Source of the DNA: an uncultured Aquimarina sp.
GTDB lineage: Bacteria > Bacteroidota > Bacteroidia > Flavobacteriales > Flavobacteriaceae
Direction of reading: 5' to 3'
NCBI RefSeq assembly: GCF_947500065.1
Contig: NZ_CANMQT010000004.1
Span: 372,001-436,000, forward strand
Length of the DNA: 64,000 nt
The translations under genes were made by a program, and so were the position numbers. Positions 9,005 through 17,136 of the stretch are shown here, piece after piece; positions within the stretch are counted from its first letter, which is position 1; each line of letters begins with the position of its first letter. Under the pieces are notes generated by a model. That model was given only the letters and a program-made list of their open reading frames with translations, did no database searches and was not told the DNA's origin.

Positions 9005-9910
9005 TTATAAGATAAGATCCTCAATTGCCTGAGTAATATTATCATGCTTAAATCGAAAACCTGTTTCTAAAATTTTATCACTACATACTCTTTGACTGCC
9101 AAACAACAATATATGCATGTCTCCTAAAGCAAGTTTCATCATAAACTTAGGTACATTTGGTAATACTATTTTTTTAGCTAAATGATCAGCAATAGCATGA
9201 GTCAGCTTATAATTAGATACAGGGTTAGGTGCCACTGCATTATACAAACCTGTTAGTTCTTCCTCAACGACATACGTAAACAACCGCGCCAGGTCTTCAA
9301 TATGAATCCAACTCTGCCATTGTTTTCCGTCACCAAAAACAGCACCTATTCCTTGTTTAATAGGGTTGGCTATCTTAGGAAAAGCTCCTCCTTTATTAGA
9401 AAGCACTAGCCCTATCCTAAGAAGACTCACTTCTATATTTATAGTTTTGAACTCATTGACTGCTGTTTCCCATTTTTTTACCACCTCTCCTAAAAATCCA
9501 GTATCTTCTTTGAGAGAACTCTCCATATAATAATTCTGAAAAGAATCTGGATAAATCCCAATTGCACTAGCCGAAACGATATGACGTACCGCATGTTTTT
9601 CTTTTTTGAGAGATTCTAATATTAAATTAGTGGTAACAACACGACTATTTACAATTTCTTGTTTATAATTATTTGTCCAACGTTTAGCTACGCTAGCTCC
9701 GACAAGGTGGATAATTACCTCAACATCTTTAAAACAATCCAAATCTATTTCTCCCAAATTTGGATTCCAATAATATCCTTTATAATTCTTTTCTGACGTA
9801 AGCTTATTTTTACTTGTAGTAAGATAATGTACATCAATATCCGATTGATGACATAACTTTACAATCTCCTGACCAATAAGCCCGGTTGCACCAGTAATTA
9901 AAACTTTCAT
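9005..9910 (-). CDS. TIGR01777-family NAD(P)-dependent epimerase (YfcH-like)
   Basis: The 301-residue protein starts with the Rossmann motif GATGLIG (residues 7-13) and contains the conserved stretch IIHLVGASVAKRWT, the active-site region SASAIGIYPD and the C-terminal DUF1731 segment (LPNVPKFMMKLALGDM). These mark the TIGR01777 extended short-chain dehydrogenase family (YfcH, SulA/EpiA-like). The family's substrate is not firmly known. The gene stands alone on the minus strand and ends just before the shared terminator. Confidence 0.93.
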   Translation of the reverse strand: MKVLITGATGLIGQEIVKLCHQSDIDVHYLTTSKNKLTSEKNYKGYYWNPNLGEIDLDCFKDVEVIIHLVGASVAKRWTNNYKQEIVNSRVVTTNLILESLKKEKHAVRHIVSASAIGIYPDSFQNYYMESSLKEDTGFLGEVVKKWETAVNEFKTINIEVSLLRIGLVLSNKGGAFPKIANPIKQGIGAVFGDGKQWQSWIHIEDLARLFTYVVEEELTGLYNAVAPNPVSNYKLTHAIADHLAKKIVLPNVPKFMMKLALGDMHILLFGSQRVCSDKILETGFRFKHDNITQAIEDLIL

Positions 9911-10029
9911 AGCAAAGCAATTTCATGCAAAGTAATACGTGCTTTTAAGATAACCAATGTCTTTATTATAGGTTTAACAAACATTAATGAAATACCATCT
10001 TTGATTTTTAAAAACTATTAGTAGGTTTT

Positions 10030-10716
10030 TTATTTTTTTGTAGCTCTTAGCATTTCTCTTTTACCAGGAGGTCCAGGAAGTCTTTCAACAACAAAACCTA
10101 CTTCTTGCATGGCACGTCTTACACTACCTTTTGCAGAATATGTAACCAAAACTCCATTATCCATTAGTGCATCGTACATTTTCTTAAAAACATCCACTCC
10201 CCACAATTCTGGTTGTACTCTTGCCCCAAAGGCATCAAAATAGATTAAATCATAACAATATTGATCTTCTATATCTTTAAAAAACTGTTTTCTCTTAGTA
10301 AGAGCAAAAGAAGAAGATATGGTATTAGGTATTTCCCAAGAAGACTCATGAAATGTATCAAAAACAGTTTGATTATCCTGAGCTAACAGCTGATCAACAT
10401 AATTCAAAAGCTTTACTTCATCCATTGTAATTGGATATGCTTCTACTCCAACATAATTGACTTTTTGGTTGATTTTCAATGCTTCCAAATAGGTTATAAA
10501 TGCATTCAATCCTGTTCCAAAACCAATCTCTAAAATATTCAATTCAGGAAACTTCTTAAAAGCCAAAATATGATCAAAACCACTTTTTATAAAAACGTGC
10601 TTCGCTTCATTAATTGCTCCGTGCTTAGAATGGTAATGTTCATCTAACTCAGGAAAGTGAATAGTAGTAGAACCATCAGAAGTAGTTATAATCTCACGTT
10701 TTAGTTTTTCTTTCAT
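10030..10716 (-). CDS. mnmD: tRNA (mnm5s2U34)-methyltransferase MnmD
   Basis: This 228-residue protein has an S-adenosylmethionine motif (LEIGFGTG at 62-69), a LIYFDAFGARVQPELW segment and a C-terminal RLPGPPGKREM motif. Together these are typical of the methyltransferase half of MnmC, family Methyltransf_30/DUF752. It is stand-alone and lacks the FAD oxidase domain of enterobacterial MnmC, which fits the MnmD form known from other phyla. The predicted role is the last methylation at wobble uridine 34. Its start overlaps the stop of the upstream DUF4920 gene by 4 bases, so translation is coupled. Confidence 0.88.
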   Translation of the reverse strand: MKEKLKREIITTSDGSTTIHFPELDEHYHSKHGAINEAKHVFIKSGFDHILAFKKFPELNILEIGFGTGLNAFITYLEALKINQKVNYVGVEAYPITMDEVKLLNYVDQLLAQDNQTVFDTFHESSWEIPNTISSSFALTKRKQFFKDIEDQYCYDLIYFDAFGARVQPELWGVDVFKKMYDALMDNGVLVTYSAKGSVRRAMQEVGFVVERLPGPPGKREMLRATKK

Positions 10717-11222
10717 TTTAGTTTTACTAAAACTCCATCCGCCATAAAAGAATAGGTTTTCTTAGGTGCAATAATAGCGGCTATTTCATCTTTAGACTTT
10801 CCTGCATCCTCAGCTAAATGACGTAATTCTTCAACAGAGGTTTCAGAAACATATGCTTTTCCTTGAACAATAATAGTATCATTTTCAATGTCTTTAGGAA
10901 CAAAAAAGCCATAATCTTTAAACTTCACCATTGTTTCTTCCTCATTATCCAAAGCAACTTTCATCCAACAACCTTTGGCTTTACAAACATCATTTACTGT
11001 ACTTGAAAAAGCTATATCGATCGTATCACCTTCATTAAGGTTTTTATATTTTTCTGCTACAGCATCTTTATATAAGACCACATCTGAAGAAATCTTGCCT
11101 CCAAAATTATCATATTCACTCATTGCTATATCGGCAACAGAGAAAGATTCTTTTTCTTTTTGAACAGAATTACAAGCTAGGATACATGTTAATCCTGCAA
11201 AAAAAAGTGTCATTTTTTTCAT
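10713..11222 (-). CDS. DUF4920 lipoprotein
   Basis: This 169-residue protein has a signal peptide with lipobox LAC (cysteine about 17). The DUF4920 domain follows, with the hallmark VCKAKGCWMKV, a CxxxxCW pair that may bind metal or form a disulfide, and the KDYGFFVPKDI segment. Function is unknown; the domain is frequent in Bacteroidota envelopes. It is the first gene of a two-gene operon with mnmD (4-base overlap). The linkage to a tRNA enzyme has no obvious functional logic. Confidence 0.85.
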   Translation of the reverse strand: MKKMTLFFAGLTCILACNSVQKEKESFSVADIAMSEYDNFGGKISSDVVLYKDAVAEKYKNLNEGDTIDIAFSSTVNDVCKAKGCWMKVALDNEEETMVKFKDYGFFVPKDIENDTIIVQGKAYVSETSVEELRHLAEDAGKSKDEIAAIIAPKKTYSFMADGVLVKLK

Positions 11223-11248
11223 AATACATTATTATTAATGATGTTTTG

Positions 11249-11256
11249 CAAAATTA
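11249..11256 (-). promoter_or_regulatory. -7 element of the DUF4920-mnmD operon
   Basis: On the minus strand TAATTTTG lies 27 bases before the DUF4920 start. A TTG occurs 24 bases further upstream, slightly longer than the usual spacing. Confidence 0.5.
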
Positions 11257-11404
11257 AACATTTTTAAAATTCTTAATTTACAAGAAAAGGGTATTTTTGT
11301 TCAAAATATTAACTAATGTAAGTATCCTATAATTAATAGGACTTAATTATAAGAATACAATAGTTGATAACAAAAACTTTCACAACCTTATAAATAACTA
11401 TCGG

Positions 11405-12472
11405 ATGAGCAATGCAGTTCCGCAGGAGATTCAAATCACCAAAGTAAATGAGTCCAAAATTGGACAAATAGATTTTGAAAACTTAGCTTTTGGTCAAGTT
11501 TTTACAGATCATATGTTTATCTGCGATTATGTCAATGGCGAATGGCAGACACCTAAAATTGTTCCTTATGGACCTCTTACTCTTGATCCTTCTGCTCGGG
11601 TCTTTCATTACGGACAAGCCGTTTTTGAAGGAATGAAAGCGTATAAGGATGATAATGGAGATACTTTCCTTTTCAGACCTGATGAAAATTTTATGCGAAT
11701 TAATAAATCCGCTGAACGTTTGGCGATGCCAGAATTTCCTGAGGAGTATTTTTTCGACGGGCTAAACACCTTATTAAAATTAGATAATGAATGGATTAAA
11801 TCTGGTTCTGGTAATTCCTTATACATAAGGCCTTTTGTAATTGCTACACAGCCTAGCGTTTCTGCATCAGAAGCGGATGAATATCGTTTTATGATTATTT
11901 GTTCTCCAGCGCAATCTTATTATAGCGGTGATGTTAGTGTATTGGTTGCTGAAAAGTTTAGTCGTTCTGCAAGCGGAGGTTTTGGATATGCTAAAGCAGC
12001 TGGTAATTATGCTGGTCAATTTTATCCAACCAAACTTGCTAAAGAGCAAGGCTATCAACAGATTATCTGGACAGACTCTGAATCTCATGAATATGTAGAA
12101 GAGGCAGGAACAATGAATGTTTTCTTTAGAATAAATGACACTTTACTAACCGCTCCAATTAGTGATCGAATCTTAGATGGAATAACCCGTAAAAGTTTGA
12201 TCTCATTAGCAGAAAAGCAAGGATATGATTTAGAGGTTAGACCTATAAAAGTAAGTGAAATTGTAGAGGCTGCAACTAACGGAACGCTGAAAGAGATATT
12301 TGGAGCAGGTACTGCTGCTGTGGTTAGTCCTGTAAAAGCTTTTGGTTATAAAGGAGAGCATTATGAAATAGAAAAGCAAGAGAATTCTTACGCTTCTCAT
12401 TTTAAGAAAGCACTCATGGATATTCAATATAATAAAGCAGAAGATGCTTTTGGATGGAGAGTAAAAGTGTAA
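11405..12472 (+). CDS. ilvE: branched-chain amino-acid aminotransferase
   Basis: The 355 residues match the class IV (BCAT type II) aminotransferases. The PLP lysine is K197 in GYAKAAGNYAG, and the conserved EEAGTMNVFF and GTLKEIFGAGTAAVVSP segments follow. The length is typical. The enzyme interconverts leucine, isoleucine and valine with their 2-oxo acids using glutamate/2-oxoglutarate. It is a monocistronic plus-strand unit ending at a strong terminator; the other ilv genes are not nearby. A 6-bp inverted repeat (TCCTAT/ATAGGA) lies in the leader. Confidence 0.96.
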   Translation: MSNAVPQEIQITKVNESKIGQIDFENLAFGQVFTDHMFICDYVNGEWQTPKIVPYGPLTLDPSARVFHYGQAVFEGMKAYKDDNGDTFLFRPDENFMRINKSAERLAMPEFPEEYFFDGLNTLLKLDNEWIKSGSGNSLYIRPFVIATQPSVSASEADEYRFMIICSPAQSYYSGDVSVLVAEKFSRSASGGFGYAKAAGNYAGQFYPTKLAKEQGYQQIIWTDSESHEYVEEAGTMNVFFRINDTLLTAPISDRILDGITRKSLISLAEKQGYDLEVRPIKVSEIVEAATNGTLKEIFGAGTAAVVSPVKAFGYKGEHYEIEKQENSYASHFKKALMDIQYNKAEDAFGWRVKV

Positions 12473-12512
12473 TCATCAAATTAATATTGTCGAATTACGA
12501 ATTTATATAACT

Positions 12513-12546
12513 AAAAATGCCTCAAGAAAAATCTTGAGGCATTTTT
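12513..12546. terminator. bidirectional intrinsic terminator
   Basis: A perfect 15-bp inverted repeat (12513-12527 with 12532-12546) has an A run entering and a T run leaving. It lies between the convergent ilvE and MazG-like genes and serves both. Confidence 0.92.
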
Positions 12547-12549
12547 AAT

Positions 12550-12942
12550 TTATAATTTTCGATCAAGAATCTCTTTGATATTAGGTTTAAAGTAATTTGG
12601 CCCTTTCAGCACTTTACCATCTTCACGATAGATTGGCTTACCATTTTTTCCTAATTTACTCATATTACTTCGCTGAATCTCAGTAAATACTTCTTCTATT
12701 TTATGCTGCATCCCATGTTCTATGATTGTTCCACATAAAATATATAACATATCTCCTAGTGCATCTGCTACTTCTACTAAATCATTATTCTGAGCTGCCT
12801 CTAGGTATTCTTCATTTTCCTCTTTCATTAGGTTAAAACGAAGCGTATTTTTAGATTTCCCAAGATCTGCAACAGGTTCATTTTTATATCCAATCTCAAA
12901 TGCGGTATGAAATTCTTGAACCGCAGTAATTTTATCTTTCAT
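12550..12942 (-). CDS. MazG-superfamily nucleotide pyrophosphohydrolase
   Basis: This 130-residue all-alpha protein has the EExxE-type helix (KEENEEYLEA) and the partner EVADALGDMLY helix that bind Mg2+ in the MazG/HisE/dUTPase-like superfamily. It resembles the phosphoribosyl-ATP pyrophosphohydrolase-like NTP pyrophosphohydrolases. The family hydrolyses NTPs to NMP and pyrophosphate; the preferred nucleotide is unknown. No his genes are nearby, so a house-cleaning role is more likely than histidine synthesis. Confidence 0.85.
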   Translation of the reverse strand: MKDKITAVQEFHTAFEIGYKNEPVADLGKSKNTLRFNLMKEENEEYLEAAQNNDLVEVADALGDMLYILCGTIIEHGMQHKIEEVFTEIQRSNMSKLGKNGKPIYREDGKVLKGPNYFKPNIKEILDRKL

Positions 12943-12997
12943 CTATATAGTTTGAAGTTTTTAAAATTCTAAGAAGTAAAATTAAACAAATATATCG

Positions 12998-13070
12998 CTG
13001 TCCGTCTGAGCTTGTCGAAGACTTTTTCAACATAATAGTTAACTTTACTTCGACAGACTCAGTGTGACAA
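12998..13070. repeat. imperfect long palindrome of the CTTCGACA-CTCAG type
   Basis: Two 23-bp arms (12998-13020 and 13048-13070) are inverted, imperfect copies of each other. They share TCGACA...CTCAG cores and are separated by 27 bases. From memory, arms of this sequence are dispersed intergenic repeats in flavobacterial genomes. It lies in the gap between the divergent MazG-like and small-membrane-protein genes. It encodes nothing. Confidence 0.75.
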
Positions 13071-13100
13071 ATTTATCTGAAATGATATGCAAATAACTTA

Positions 13101-13108
13101 TATCTTTG
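13101..13108 (+). promoter_or_regulatory. -7 element before the 63-residue membrane protein
   Basis: TATCTTTG matches TAnnTTTG and lies 18 bases before the start codon, which implies a leader of only about 12 bases. No TTG was found at -33. Confidence 0.45.
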
Positions 13109-13126
13109 TCCTAAAAATAACTAAAT

Positions 13127-13318
13127 ATGTTTAGTACGGGTCAGTGGATATTTGCAGGATGTTTTGTCGTAGCTTTTATCATTTTAATGGTATTTAGCTA
13201 TCGTAAAGATCTTAAACTACATCGCAAATATTACAAGGGCAGTATTTTTATTCTCATCGGTTTTATTATCTTTATTTTGTTGCTTTTTGTACTAAAGATG
13301 TACTTAAGGCCAGAATAA
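13127..13318 (+). CDS. small two-helix inner-membrane protein, unknown
   Basis: The 63 residues consist of two hydrophobic segments (about 6-24 and 39-58) joined by a basic cytoplasmic loop (YRKDLKLHRKYYKG). I do not recognise a family. A TAnnTTTG promoter element precedes it, and the composition is that of a genuine membrane protein and not of random reading. No functional context. Confidence 0.65.
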   Translation: MFSTGQWIFAGCFVVAFIILMVFSYRKDLKLHRKYYKGSIFILIGFIIFILLLFVLKMYLRPE

Positions 13319-13361
13319 GTAGACTATACCCCTAGTTTTCAATCAAGTAATTGTTTCATTA

Positions 13362-13419
13362 CCAGTATCAAATGATAACTGGAACAGCATCCTTTTGGGG
13401 TTTTCCAACACCAAAAAGG
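13362..13419 (+). other. two hairpins in the leader of the two-component operon
   Basis: Two inverted repeats follow each other: CCAGT...ACTGG (13362-13382) and CCTTTTGG...CCAAAAAGG (13391-13419, one bulge). Together with the 21-bp palindrome just downstream they fill most of the region before the operon. They could be operators, an attenuator or the terminator of the preceding small gene. Confidence 0.45.
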
Positions 13420-13421
13420 AG

Positions 13422-13442
13422 AAAATACCCTGTATTGGGTAT
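13422..13442. promoter_or_regulatory. 21-bp palindromic motif, copy 1 (possible response-regulator site)
   Basis: The 21-mer starts AAAATACC and ends GGGTAT, with arms ATACCC/GGGTAT. It matches a second 21-mer at 17060-17080 at 18 of 21 positions. It lies 54 bases before the first gene of the IGPKICQ operon. The operon encodes a NarL/LuxR response regulator, a family that binds short inverted repeats, so autoregulation is plausible but inferred. Confidence 0.5.
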
Positions 13443-13496
13443 GGAATGCTTTTATTTTTTTAGAGAGATTTGGAGTAACTAAATAACTAAAATGAA

Positions 13497-13979
13497 ATGA
13501 AAAACACACAATTTTACCTGAATACTGATGTCAGATATTATCACAATGACAACAAAAACAATCATCAAGTAATCCATGTTGAAACGTTTTCGAAAGCAAT
13601 TTTTATTATTGGAGCGTGCTTTAATGCAAAAGGGGAAATCTATGGGAATTCTCGTGATCCATCTTATTTTGATAAGATAGATATATCACTACTTACTTTA
13701 AAAAATATACACAACTCTAATAAAATGATTTTTTCTGCCGAAATAGCACCTGGAGATAGTAGGTTTACAAAAAAACTCAATATTTACATTAAAAATAATC
13801 CTGTTTTTGAGAACGAGTATATATATGATCCTGTTAAAGAAGGTAAGGAACTAACACTTTTGTCTTGTAACACTAATAATTTTTTTGATGTGACTATATA
13901 TGATTCTGATTCCGAAGAACTGACTCAAAAAGAAAGAGATCTTATCGGTCCTAAAATCTGTCAATTTAGAATTGCTTAA
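13497..13979 (+). CDS. hypothetical protein with C-terminal IGPKICQ motif
   Basis: This 160-residue protein has no signal peptide. It is predicted to be mostly beta (VIHVETFSKAIFIIGACF, KKLNIYIKNN, FFDVTIYDSD) and ends in DLIGPKICQFRIA. No known domain is recognised. The next gene, a lipoprotein, ends in almost the same motif (TIGPKICQNQ), and the preceding segments of the two can be loosely aligned, so they may be diverged duplicates with different locations. It is the first gene of an operon with a histidine kinase and response regulator. A role in signalling is inferred from context only. Confidence 0.7.
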   Translation: MKNTQFYLNTDVRYYHNDNKNNHQVIHVETFSKAIFIIGACFNAKGEIYGNSRDPSYFDKIDISLLTLKNIHNSNKMIFSAEIAPGDSRFTKKLNIYIKNNPVFENEYIYDPVKEGKELTLLSCNTNNFFDVTIYDSDSEELTQKERDLIGPKICQFRIA

Positions 13980-14013
13980 TTTTTTAAATAATGTAACTTA
14001 TAAAAATAAAATT

Positions 14014-14538
14014 ATGAAAAAACTAATATACAATATTCTTCTACTATCATTGATTATTAATTTCGTTGGTTGCTGTGATTATAGAGAACCAGAGTCTAAA
14101 AAACGCTTTTATCTAACTTTAAGTCTTAATAATGATTCACCTTACAATAATGAAATTCAAACAATATTTATTGAATCTCCCAATGATAATTCTGGTGATG
14201 TTTTTGTAATTGGAACTAAAATTGAGGCAGATAAGAATAAAAATGATTTAGGATATTCAAATATTAAACTGGATAACATTACCTTAAGAAGACTTTCTGG
14301 TAGTAACTATGGAATCGTAAGCATTGATGAGAACATCGACGGAAATAGCACATATAAACACATCATTAGAATCACAATTGACAAAATAAAAGATATTCCC
14401 GAAAATGATGAGATAACATATGAAAAATCTGTTATTATACCTAGTCTCAATTTAAATGATCAAATCGAAATCACGGTAACTAATTTACATAAACCTACCA
14501 TAGGTCCAAAAATTTGTCAAAATCAAATAAGCTCGTAA
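14014..14538 (+). CDS. lipoprotein with C-terminal IGPKICQ motif
   Basis: I chose the ATG at 14014, because from here the protein (174 residues) begins with a signal peptide and lipobox VGCC. An upstream ATG at 13972 in the same frame would bury this. The mature part looks beta-rich (FYLTLSLNND, DQIEITVTN) and ends PTIGPKICQNQISS, echoing the end of the preceding gene product. It should be exported and lipid-anchored, facing the periplasm or surface. It ends 3 bases before the kinase start, so it may be the input partner of the kinase; that is inference. Confidence 0.7.
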   Translation: MKKLIYNILLLSLIINFVGCCDYREPESKKRFYLTLSLNNDSPYNNEIQTIFIESPNDNSGDVFVIGTKIEADKNKNDLGYSNIKLDNITLRRLSGSNYGIVSIDENIDGNSTYKHIIRITIDKIKDIPENDEITYEKSVIIPSLNLNDQIEITVTNLHKPTIGPKICQNQISS

Positions 14539-14541
14539 AAT

Positions 14542-16407
14542 TTGTACAAAAGAACCCTTATATTGTTTCTCTTTTCTTTAAGTGTTTGCTTCTCTCAGGA
14601 CTCAAATGATTATTTTAATAATATACGGACGTTTAATATCGATAGTATTAATATAGAATTCTTTACTGAATCAAATCAAAAGATTTTTTTTCTTAAACAA
14701 CAATACCTTTATCTTAAGTACGGTGAAAGTTTAGATCCTTCAAACAAAAAGTTCGATCTAAATGCTTCATCAAAAAAACAAAAAATATTCCATCATCTCG
14801 CTTATGGTGATTACTACATATACAATACTTTCATTCAAAAGTCTGATAGCATTGCTTTTACCAACTATTTTGATGCCTTAAGGTTTGCGGAAGAACTGGA
14901 TGACAGAGTACTTATTTGTGAAGCACTTAAACGTATCTTAATTTATCAATTTAAAAATCAAAAGGATATTCCAGCGTTTATTCGGTATGCAAAAAAATAC
15001 AGAAAATTAGCTTATGATGAGCACGAACGATTCTATGCCAACTATTTTTACATGGGTAGTATTTTAGGCAAGATTTATCATCAAAAGGATTACTCTGAAG
15101 ATCCTATACCGATAGGAAAAAAGTTTTTAGATATTTCAAAAAAAAACAACAATTATTTTTTCCAAGGTAGATTCTCTCAATTATTAGGAGTTCATTATGA
15201 CTTAATCTTAAAAAATCCTGAAATAGGAAGAGAATTTTATAATGAAGCTATTTACTCGTATAGTAAAATAAAATATAATTATGGCAAAAAGCATATAAGC
15301 GACATACTATACAATTTAGGGACTCTTGAACAGAAAAATGGTAACTTCAAAAAAGCTTTAAATTATCTAAATCAGATTGATGAAACTACAATCGAAAATA
15401 GAGACTACAAAGATTTAATCTTTATTAATGATTATAAGTACAAGACATACAAGAAACAAAATCAATTGGACAGTGCTCTTTATTTTCTAGAAAGAAAACA
15501 TCAGTTGGAGGACACATTGAAACTTATAGATAGAGCCAATCTTGTATCAGAAATTACCACTAAATATCAAATAGAGAAAAAAGAGCAAGAAAATTCACAA
15601 TTAAAAAAAGATAAAAAAAACCTATTTATAGGGAGTCTCATTTTTTTGATTTTTGGCAGTACTATTGCCTTTCTAATAAATAAAAACACCAAACGCAAAC
15701 AACGTATTGCAGAACAGGAGCGCGAGATTGAAATCCAAAAAACAGAAAAACTACTCAAAAATCAAGAACTCACTGCGATTGATGCCATGATTTCCGGACA
15801 AGAAAAAGAACGGCAACGATTGGCTAATGATCTTCATGATAATCTGGGTAGTACTTTGGCCACAGTAAAACTTCATTTTGATCACTTAAAAAATAATAGG
15901 GGCAATCCAAAAATGGAGAATATAGAAGAACTCTATACTAAAACCAATAACCTCCTTGATGAGGCGTACCAAAAAGTACGCACCATTGCCCACGAAAAAA
16001 ACAGTGGCGTGATGGCGAAACAAGGATTGTTACCAGCTGTAAAAAACCTAGCAAAAAAAGCTTCTAATAGTGATGGATTAAAGATCGAAGTACAGGATTA
16101 TGGACTAGATGAACGATTGGACAACACTCTAGAGATTTCCATTTTCAGGATGATTCAGGAATTGATTACCAACACCATTAAACATGCCAATGCATCGGAA
16201 GTCAATATTTCACTTACCAATCATGATTCACTACTTAACATTATTATCGAAGACAATGGCAAAGGATTCAATGCCAAAATATTACCAGAAAAAGATGGTA
16301 TGGGGTTGAAAAATATTGAAAAGCGTATAGAACATATGGAAGGAACTTTTGAGATTGATTCTACCATAGGAAAAGGAACTAACATCATCATAAATATACC
16401 CATATGA
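14542..16407 (+). CDS. TPR-type sensor histidine kinase (HisKA_3)
   Basis: The 621 residues comprise a signal peptide (about 1-19), a periplasmic region of about 330 residues with TPR-like helix pairs (for example LYNLGTLEQKNGNFKKALNY), a transmembrane helix (about 360-380), a coiled coil, a HisKA_3 dimerisation helix with the phospho-acceptor H432 in ANDLHDNLGST, and a HATPase domain (DNGKGF, GMGLKNIEKRIE). This is the NarX/DesK-like kinase class. The start codon is TTG; it is required to keep the signal peptide. It overlaps the response-regulator gene by 4 bases, so they are a cognate pair. Confidence 0.93.
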   Translation: MYKRTLILFLFSLSVCFSQDSNDYFNNIRTFNIDSINIEFFTESNQKIFFLKQQYLYLKYGESLDPSNKKFDLNASSKKQKIFHHLAYGDYYIYNTFIQKSDSIAFTNYFDALRFAEELDDRVLICEALKRILIYQFKNQKDIPAFIRYAKKYRKLAYDEHERFYANYFYMGSILGKIYHQKDYSEDPIPIGKKFLDISKKNNNYFFQGRFSQLLGVHYDLILKNPEIGREFYNEAIYSYSKIKYNYGKKHISDILYNLGTLEQKNGNFKKALNYLNQIDETTIENRDYKDLIFINDYKYKTYKKQNQLDSALYFLERKHQLEDTLKLIDRANLVSEITTKYQIEKKEQENSQLKKDKKNLFIGSLIFLIFGSTIAFLINKNTKRKQRIAEQEREIEIQKTEKLLKNQELTAIDAMISGQEKERQRLANDLHDNLGSTLATVKLHFDHLKNNRGNPKMENIEELYTKTNNLLDEAYQKVRTIAHEKNSGVMAKQGLLPAVKNLAKKASNSDGLKIEVQDYGLDERLDNTLEISIFRMIQELITNTIKHANASEVNISLTNHDSLLNIIIEDNGKGFNAKILPEKDGMGLKNIEKRIEHMEGTFEIDSTIGKGTNIIINIPI

Positions 16408-17030
16408 TTACTGTAGCTATAGCAGAAGACCACCAATCCCTAATAGACGGGATCCATTTATTACTAAAATATGAAGAAGAAATTAGTATTGTGGGCATGG
16501 CTAACGATGGCGAAGAATTACTAACCATCGTAAGAAGAAAACAACCCAAAGTCGTACTCATGGATATCCGTATGCCGAAAATTGATGGTATTGCTGCTAC
16601 AAAAATTATCAAAAAAGAATTACCACATACCAAGATCATAGCTTTCTCTATGTTTGATCAGGAGGATGCTGTGAGACAAATGGTAGCTGCTGGAGCTTCT
16701 GGGTACTTATTAAAAAACTCTCCATTAGAAGAAGTCCTAACCGCTATTCAGGAAGTGATGAAAGGAAACACCTATTATGATGCTACTATAGATCCTTCTT
16801 TTTTCTCTGAAGATGTCGAGCAACAGGTAAAAAAACAAATATTATCCAAAAGTGAACGAGAAATACTAACACTTATAGGACAAGGAAAAACCTCTTCAGA
16901 AATTGCTGCGATCCGATTTAACTCTGTGTCCACCATAGAAACCCATCGAAAAAATATCATTCGTAAACTAGGACTTCACGGAAAGGGAGAACTACTGCGA
17001 TATGCCATCGAAAAAAAATACGATTTTTAA
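16404..17030 (+). CDS. NarL/LuxR-family response regulator
   Basis: This 208-residue protein has a receiver domain (1-120; E8/D9 acidic pair, phosphoacceptor D54, K104 region YLLKNSP) and a C-terminal LuxR-type helix-turn-helix (about 143-205: LSKSEREILTLIGQGKTSSEIA ... STIETHRKNIIRKL). It is phosphorylated by the kinase encoded immediately upstream, with which it overlaps by 4 bases. Candidate targets are its own operon and the gene at 17137, because related 21-bp palindromes precede both. Confidence 0.95.
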   Translation: MITVAIAEDHQSLIDGIHLLLKYEEEISIVGMANDGEELLTIVRRKQPKVVLMDIRMPKIDGIAATKIIKKELPHTKIIAFSMFDQEDAVRQMVAAGASGYLLKNSPLEEVLTAIQEVMKGNTYYDATIDPSFFSEDVEQQVKKQILSKSEREILTLIGQGKTSSEIAAIRFNSVSTIETHRKNIIRKLGLHGKGELLRYAIEKKYDF

Positions 17031-17059
17031 AAGTCTGAGACTTGTTTACTATTGATAAG

Positions 17060-17086
17060 AAAATACCGTGTTATGGGTATTTTTTT
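17060..17086 (+). terminator. hairpin with T tract after the response regulator; palindrome copy 2
   Basis: An 8-bp stem (17060-17067 with 17076-17083) is followed by a T tract, which makes a fair intrinsic terminator for the two-component operon. The same 21 bases (17060-17080) match the palindrome at 13422-13442 at 18 of 21 positions. So the site may double as a regulator-binding site upstream of the next gene. Confidence 0.6.
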
Positions 17087-17102
17087 GTGCTTGATTGTGA
17101 AG

Positions 17103-17127
17103 TAGCTTTGATAGTATAAATCAAAGC
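17103..17127 (+). promoter_or_regulatory. -7 element overlapped by a 23-bp palindrome
   Basis: TAGCTTTG (17103-17110) matches the -7 consensus, 26 bases before the 17137 start codon. A perfect inverted repeat, GCTTTGAT and ATCAAAGC around a 7-base centre (17105-17127), covers the -7 element and the expected start of transcription. This is the position of a repressor operator or of a 5' mRNA hairpin. Confidence 0.5.
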
Positions 17128-17136
17128 AAATCAGTC

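Noticed and set aside
13972-14013. Upstream ATG for the IGPKICQ lipoprotein
   Set aside because: It would place 14 extra residues before a clear lipoprotein signal peptide and overlap the preceding gene.
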